From Trebouxia sp. TZW2008 (taxonomy: Eukaryota; Chlorophyta; Trebouxiophyceae; Trebouxiales; Trebouxiaceae), in assembly GCA_002118135.1 (NCBI GenBank), contig BDIU01000287.1, positions 310,001 to 374,000 on the forward strand: a DNA stretch of 64,000 nt. Direction: 5' to 3'. The notes below the pieces were generated by a model, which was not told the DNA's origin, made no database searches, and saw only the letters and a list, made by a program, of their open reading frames with translations. Every line of letters starts with the position of its first letter. Position 1 is the stretch's first letter. A program made the translations under genes and the position numbers. Shown here piece after piece: positions 58,601 to 64,000 of this stretch.

Positions 58601-60065
58601 CGAACTCTTTCAACTTCACCATCAAGCTGCTGAGATGTGCCACAAGTACTGGACTCAGTGTATGAAGGGCTGAGGGTCATTTCAGCAGCATTGATTGACA
58701 CCAAGACCTTGTGGTTGTGAAAGAAATCACTACCTTGAATGCTGGGTTGCTCACAACAGCAAAAATGGATGCCAGTCACCTAAGCTGTAGCACTTAGTGC
58801 TGCATCACTGCAATTTTGACAAGCATGACATGTTGAAATGCATGACGGACCACGATCAGCTGTGCCGTGATGTATATGGTCCACAGTCCAGTCTGGAAAT
58901 GTCACACTGTTCTATTGCTGACACAGCAAGTGAGATGAGCTGCTGTTATGCCAAACTAGGGAGGCAACATGCAACTATGGTTCATGCATTACAGCATCAA
59001 AGCTGCCGTGGGCTGTCTTGCTTACCAAGCAGCACCAGGGTATTGCTGGAATGTTTTCCACCTGTGGTCTGCAAACAGCGCTTTCTGCAGCCTGCCCAGC
59101 GCGTAGCAGTTGCCTTTGCTGCAGTAGTGCTTGATCAGCTCAAAGTAGTAGCGACCCCTCTCAGAAGGTAGTATTTGCAGGCAGTCCAAGGCAGGCTCAA
59201 GCCGCCCTTGCTTACCTGGACTGGCAATGGCCTGTGCACAAAAGGCTGCTGGTGAGGAACTAGCTCAAACCTGATTGAGCTCATAATCAGGCACAGCTCA
59301 GTACAATCCAGTACTGCCAAACAAATTGCTTGTGACTGCATATCACTGTAAATTCTGAACTGTACAGTTCGCTAGAACTGCTACAAATCTGACAGGACTA
59401 GACAATGGTTCACTCAGCCTGCTTGCGTTGCACACAGTAGTCGGCACTCAATGACAGCCTTGACAGCTTTGGAACCTGTGTCCATCAGGCACAGAGTAAC
59501 TGCAGCAGGATCTGGACTCACTGTGGGCCTTGATGCAGAGCATTGTTTGATGCAGCAGAGTCTGGATCCAGTGTGGGCCTTGATGCATAGCTGTGTCTGA
59601 TGCGTAGAGGCTCACCAGCAAGATGGTAAAGCCATCAGCCTTATCAGGAGGGCCATGCTCCCCAATCAGCCGCTCAAGCAAGTCCAAGCCCAGACCAGTC
59701 TTTCCCTGCTGAATGAGGTTGAAACAAGACCTGAAGACAGAGCCTGGCAGCATCTGTGACTGCTGCGGCTGTGCGGTCTCACTCAAAGGCCGCGGCCTGG
59801 CAATTGCCGATGCGACATGCAGCGTCCTGGTGTGAGGACAGCAATTGAGCTGATTTTTGCTGTATGAAGAGTCCCTGTGAGGCGACGCCTGGTGCTGCTG
59901 TAGTGAAGCATGCAGCAACTTTGGTCTTGATCGCTTGAGCCTGCTGTGTGCTGTGCATGCAGGTAGCCCTGCCTGGGTGCCTCTAAAGTGTGATTTGAGC
60001 CTGTCAAAGTTCGGTAGAGAACGACAAAGGGCAGCACTGTTTGTTACAGGGGTTGTGTGTCGCAT
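52663..60065 (-). CDS. PPR-SMR protein, probably plastid-targeted
   Basis: Thirteen phase-consistent exons: 59616-60065, 59026-59231, 58379-58540, 57895-58030, 57447-57518, 56435-56681, 55937-56010, 55356-55496, 54575-54809, 54065-54156, 53670-53786, 53172-53315 and 52663-52965; about 792 residues. The first 100 residues are Ser/Arg/His-rich (transit peptide type). Pentatricopeptide repeats follow, for example EPDLVTYNTMLKCCMRNNLP, DEFTFTTLIKTLTYTGRVDE, DDITYSTLLNLCAEARQGHQ and PNQITFVTCMRVLREANHLH. An SMR domain lies at about 620-692 (EIVDLHNLSAKEARAAV, then ELCIIVGQGQHAQPGGPKLR). The SMR motifs are degenerate (VDLHNLS for LDLHG, VGQGQHA for TGxGxHS). Relatives such as GUN1, pTAC2 and SVR7 act in plastid RNA or gene expression. 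A 100-residue C-terminal tail is unusual. Its ATG is 5 nt from the upstream gene's stop. Confidence 0.92.
53890..53930 (+). repeat. (GACTGA)n short repeat
   Basis: ctgagactgagactgagtct-type hexamers in an intron of the PPR-SMR gene. A further (CAGG)n run lies at about 55312-55335. Confidence 0.85.
59490..59600 (-). repeat. 55-bp direct repeat beside the first PPR-SMR donor
   Basis: gcagcaggatctggactcac, then tgtgggccttgatgcagagc, recurs as gcagcagagtctggatccag, then tgtgggccttgatgcatagc. It lies within 120 bp of the exon 1 donor at 59615. Confidence 0.8.
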
Positions 60066-60070
60066 TGTGC

Positions 60071-60771
60071 CTACTCTACTTCTAATCCCCTGACACCTGT
60101 GCCTACTGCTTCTGTATCATACTCAAACACTGGCGGTGCTACTGTTGGCTTCTTGCCATTATCTGGGGCTCCCATGCCTGCAGCTTTGACTGCGTCTTTC
60201 TTTGTGTGAGGTTTTGCACCAAATAAAGACTTCACCCTGCACCAATTTCAAGTAGACCGGCTCAAGGACTGACTATCCCAAATGCCAAGCACATACTCAT
60301 AACACGCTTATTGCTAATACCTCCGTTTGTGTGGCTTGGTGCTTTCGTGCTCTAGCAAAACCTTCTCTGATACAAAGTAACGACTGCAAGGGAGAGACAC
60401 AGATCAGAAAGACTGAAGCTAGACGTCACAGGCACATGCATATGCACCACATTTACCTGCACGGAAGGCAGTAGTGCTGCCCGTGTGCTGGAAGGTCCTC
60501 GTCAAGTTGCGCCCTGTGCAAGTAGTTTCTGGTGTATAAGCCTGCCCAGCCTAAAGCAAATGAGTCTAAGCGCCTCAAGATGTTTGTACCTGTCAGTTGT
60601 TCCTACAGGCGCTGTTTTGCCGTCGTGCACAGCGACCGCCTTTCTAACGTCTTCCCAAATCTGGTCCAAGTGTCTGCTTTCGAACTGAGCCCGCAGCCCC
60701 TGCTTGTGTGTTTTTCTGGATTTGCTGCTGCCGATGCCGCGCTTGCCGACACCCTTTGCTTTGCCGCCCAT
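60071..60771 (-). CDS. BUD20: Bud20/ZNF593-type zinc-finger ribosome export factor
   Basis: Four exons: 60590-60771, 60457-60513, 60321-60383 and 60071-60236; 155 residues. The basic N-terminus MGGKAKGVGKRGIGSSKSRK is followed by DQIWEDVRKAV. DEDLPAHGQHYCLPC joined to SRYFVSEKVLLEHESTKPHK makes the single C2H2 finger (C-x2-C and H-x5-H). The C-terminus has LFGAKPHTKKDAVKAAGMG and APPVFEYDTE. Bud20 is a shuttling factor of pre-60S ribosomes with a U1-like finger that contacts the particle. Length and layout match the family. It diverges from the UVDE gene with only 56 bp between start codons, and is followed on the same strand after 5 nt by the PPR-SMR start codon. Confidence 0.93.
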
Positions 60772-60827
60772 CAGTGACTGCTCATGCGACGAAGGACGAT
60801 CGAAAGCGCTGCAGGAGCCGCGACTGT

Positions 60828-63800
60828 ATGCCTTTGCTCACAAGCTCGCAGGGGAGACCAAACGGCAAGCATGCAACCCTAGCAGGGTTGTCTCTGGCAA
60901 GTTCTCTTCAGCGTCTGCCTTTGCCTCTCACTCGAGTGGTGCTACGAAACTTGCTGAGACTTCTTGGAAGACCGCTCAAATTTGCTCAGTCAAGTTCGCA
61001 GCGCTTGAAAGGTTTTGCACGCGCTGTCCTTCCGTGCCAACAGGTGACAGTGCTCGCCAAAGTTGCTGCACTCCTTGCCTTGATCCTGCAGAGCTCGCCG
61101 AGTGCTTCATGTCGACCAGTGGATAGTGAATTCTGCTAAACGACTTGTGAGATGAGTTGTGTGTGCAGAGACCAATTCTGGCCGGTGTGCTCAGAGTTCT
61201 AGCTACACCGATTCGCTCAAACTTCTTAAACTTCAAGATTACAGGCAGCATTGCCTTCACAACCCGGGGTGCGGGTGTGCCAGCAGCCTTCTGCACAGCA
61301 CGCCAGCACTTCGCGCTCGCTACCGTGCACACACAGCCTTTCTGGAGACAATTGGCGCCTTGTCAAGTGAGATTTGCCACACCATTACTCACAACCAGAA
61401 ACAGGCATAGCCAAGTAACATTCAGCATGCCACGGCAGCAGCAGGCGGTGGCTGTGTCACAGCCTTCTGGCTCAAGTGAACAGACAGAGACAACAGTAGA
61501 CATCCCTCTATCAATCAGCACCCCAGCCAAGAAGTCGTCGAAGCCAAAGCAAAGCACAAACGGCAGTGACAGCGCCCAACTTTCAGATGCACTCATTCCT
61601 GCAGCGTTTGGTGAGTCATTAGCTGACAGGATCAAAGCTGGGACAGGTCGGCGCAGAACAACTCAGCAGAAAGCACATGTGCCATCAGCTGCAGTGGTCG
61701 CTCTAGCAGAGGCTGTAGACAGAGCCTTAGCACCTGAAGAGGGTGCAACAGAGCGCTACCTTGACAGCAGGGATGCTGATCACAGCGTCCCAAGTGACAT
61801 TCCAGGGGCATCAGCAGAGCAGCAGCAGCATGCTGCAACATCAATAATTGCTTCAGATTTTGGTCAGCAAGATGCTGGACAGTCCGCAGCTCATGCAGCA
61901 CCGGAAGCAAAGCAAGATGCTGTTGGGAAGTCCAAGAAGCCCAGAAGGCAGAAGAAGGACAGCTACAGCAACATGGATGGATCAATTCAGCCTGCCTCTC
62001 AGCTTGCACAAGGGCCGAGTGTTGTCACAGACATGCTTGAAGAGAATGCAAAGGTGTGCCTTGTCTCCAGGGAAGCGCTCCTGCTGCCTGCATGCATGGT
62101 GTGTTGCCAGCATGGCTTGATACAGCAATCCAGGTACTTGCAGCATGCTGCTGTCAAAGTTGTCACCTGCAAGTGGCAGGTTGTACCTGGAGATGCAGCA
62201 ATGCTGCCTGTTCAAAGCAACATGCACTTCTACATCTACAGCATCAATGCCGTTCAGTCACTTGTTGCTGATATGCAGGTCACTCACAGGCGCCACGCAA
62301 GACAGCAGGTCAAAGTTGAGGATGCCCTAGCAGCAACAAGCAACAACGTAAGTAACCAAGACACATCCAACACCAGCAGCATGACTGATGCCCCTGCAAT
62401 GCTAGCCATACCCAAGGCTCCAAAAAGGAAACGCACTGCAAAGGTCAAAGCAGAGCCTCACACTACAGCTGAAGGCGCTCTTGCTCTCGTAGCAGAAGTA
62501 ATCAGAGAGGATGCAGATGCAGACCAGACAGCAGTCACAGCACCAAAGAAGCAGAAGAGGCAGACCAAGGGAAAGGATCAGGTCAACCCTGTTGAGGCTG
62601 TTGCTGCTGCTGTTGATGCTGTGGCTGTTGATGAGCCAGGCAAGAAGAAGCCAAAGAGGCAGAGGGTGAAGGCGACTGAGCTGGCTGTGGACACAGAAAC
62701 AGAACTTCTGGAAGATGCCCCTGTCAAAGGTGCAACCCGTTCTGCTGCCTTTGGTACTGCATCAACACTGACTTTTGCAGTCATTGAGTGTGGCCCATTG
62801 CTGCCTGGCCACAATGACCTTAGAGTTGAGTTGCATGAAGGAGAGCCTGTTGGAGTCCCTTCCAAAAGTGCTTGCCAGTGAACCAGTTCTATGCTTGACA
62901 GCCACACTGTCGTTTGCCTGTTGCCAACTGCACCTTGATGTTCTTTATAGACCTTTCATTGGTGATTAATCATATAGCAGTATCAGCTACATTGAGGTTT
63001 TTGATGGCAGTTCGCGACGGTTGTCAGCAAAGTCAGTAATACTGGCTGCATGAGGGTGCAGGTAACACTGCAAAAGTTTGTATCAAAGTACCTATAATTC
63101 ACTGTGAGATTGGCACTGCAGGCAAGCGCAGCAACAAGAAGAAGAAGGAAGTGCAGGCTGATGAGGTCGAAGCCCTTGTGGAAGCCACAGACGAGGGAGC
63201 CAATGTCACAGTCACCAAGAAAAAGAGCAGAGCCAAAGCTGTCAACAAGGGCCCTGTCTTTGGTGAGCCTTCTGTGTCTCTTCTGCTGATTATTGTGATT
63301 ACCCTTTTGCATAGGTTTTGCTGATTGGAGTGCCCAGGGAAGCGGGACATCGTTTCTGTGCATGCTGCTTTGCATGGGGTGCTGCTCCCCAGAATATTGC
63401 GATCAATACACATGAAGGTGATCTGTCCATACCACTGGAGTTTGCATCTCTGTGAGGTCATTGCGAGGGTCCTGCTGACTTTCATGACATTCTCCTGCAA
63501 TTTTCATGCTGTATGAAAGATGATGTTTTGTTGAGAGGTGCTGATTAGCCACGTTGTTGTGCAGAGATGCCTACAAGGGATGTGCTGGATACAGCTTTGC
63601 AATGGCAGCCTACAGCACGGCCTGTACCCAACCTGGGCTATGCCTGCCTCACTATGGCGCTCAGAGAGCAGAAGCCTCCCATCTTCACCAACAGGTTTGC
63701 AGCCCAGTATGCTGCTTTGCCATCTGCATCCCAACATCCAAGATTTTTACATGCCTCTAGCGCCAAGCGTGATCAATGAGCCTGCAGTACTTGCTGCCAA

Positions 63801-64000
63801 GTGCCTTGACACCACAGCACAGCCATAGCTCAGTGCATCTGGGCATTGCAAGAACAAGTGCTGCACAGCTCATTGTAAACACAGTGGCTGCTTATAGCTT
63901 TAAACATCGGTGGTGGTGCTGCAGGGACATGCGCTTGGCTACTTTCAAGCAGAAGGGCATGCCATATGTCAGCCAGCTGGCACTGGAAAATGTGCAGGCC
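60828..64000 (+). CDS. UVDE: UV-damage endonuclease (UvdE/Uve1), 5' part, cut at window end
   Basis: Exons 60828-61043, 61169-62053, 62279-62729, 63122-63262, 63565-63694 and 63925 onward join in phase. Residues 1-72 (RLPLPLTRVVLRNLLRLLGR) are Arg/Leu/Ser-rich, typical of organelle targeting. About 500 residues of Lys/Ala/Gln-rich, disordered, nuclear-protein-like sequence follow (SKKPRRQKKDS, KAPKRKRTAKVK, KKQKRQTKGK, GKKKPKRQRVK). The catalytic TIM-barrel domain starts near residue 580: RPVPNLGYACLTMALREQKP, FTNR, RDMRLATFKQKGMPYVSQLA. UvdE nicks DNA 5' of UV photoproducts and abasic sites. The catalytic His/Glu metal ligands lie beyond the window. Whether targeting is nuclear, plastid or mitochondrial is unresolved; an internal ATG at 61429 could give a shorter form. 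Confidence 0.92.

Overview
This is a nuclear contig from a photosynthetic eukaryote, most likely a chlorophyte green alga (possibly Trebouxiophyceae; the class is a guess). Three things point there. Genes are split into many short exons by GT-AG introns, with a few GC-AG ones. There are plastid-lineage genes: a TGD2-like MCE lipid-import protein and a PPR-SMR protein with a transit-peptide-like N-terminus. TGTAA, the poly(A) signal typical of chlorophytes, lies downstream of several stop codons. A CEP41 homologue suggests the organism makes, or recently made, cilia. No tRNA, rRNA, CRISPR or intact transposon was recognised. One assembly gap (73 N) is present.

Layout (exon joins were worked out by hand from phase and splice sites). 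1-4367 (+): 3' part of an unrecognised gene with huge repeat-filled introns. 4858-7999 (-): TAF8. 8276-9852 (+): N-BAR-like protein. 10973-13796 (+): CEP41. 15466-16887 (-): secreted Pro/Thr-rich wall-type protein. 17127-18292 (+): small helical protein, tentative. 20882-21768 (+): UBE2C-type E2. 22396-27756 (+): TRM82/WDR4. 28444-29233 (-): histone H2B. 29706-33626 (-): TGD2. 35907-36875 (-): coiled-coil protein. 38001-44787 (+): nine or ten exon protein with GD-W repeats. 45919-48656 (+): nitroreductase. 49224-50378 (-): DUF3431 type II membrane protein. 51394-52566 (+): NTF2-like domain protein. 52663-60065 (-): PPR-SMR. 60071-60771 (-): Bud20/ZNF593. 60828-64000+ (+): UV-damage endonuclease, cut by the window end.

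The genes do not form one pathway; this is an ordinary housekeeping neighbourhood (transcription initiation, chromatin, cell cycle, tRNA modification, DNA repair, plastid lipid and RNA biology, cilia). The architecture is the unusual part. In at least four genes the introns are filled with tandem arrays whose repeat unit contains the neighbouring exon edge together with its splice site, so that one real junction sits at the end of a row of 2-14 decayed or still consensus-like copies. The gene-1, CEP41 (three junctions), TRM82 (two or three junctions) and gene 38001-44787 arrays all show this. It looks like a recurrent route of intron growth and a reservoir of alternative splice sites. Two short dispersed repeat families, each with three copies and all intronic, were also found. 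Other notable points are a 5-nt gap between two same-strand genes (Bud20 then PPR-SMR), a 56-bp divergent start-codon spacing, and an 18-bp palindrome that carries back-to-back TGTAA signals between two convergent genes.
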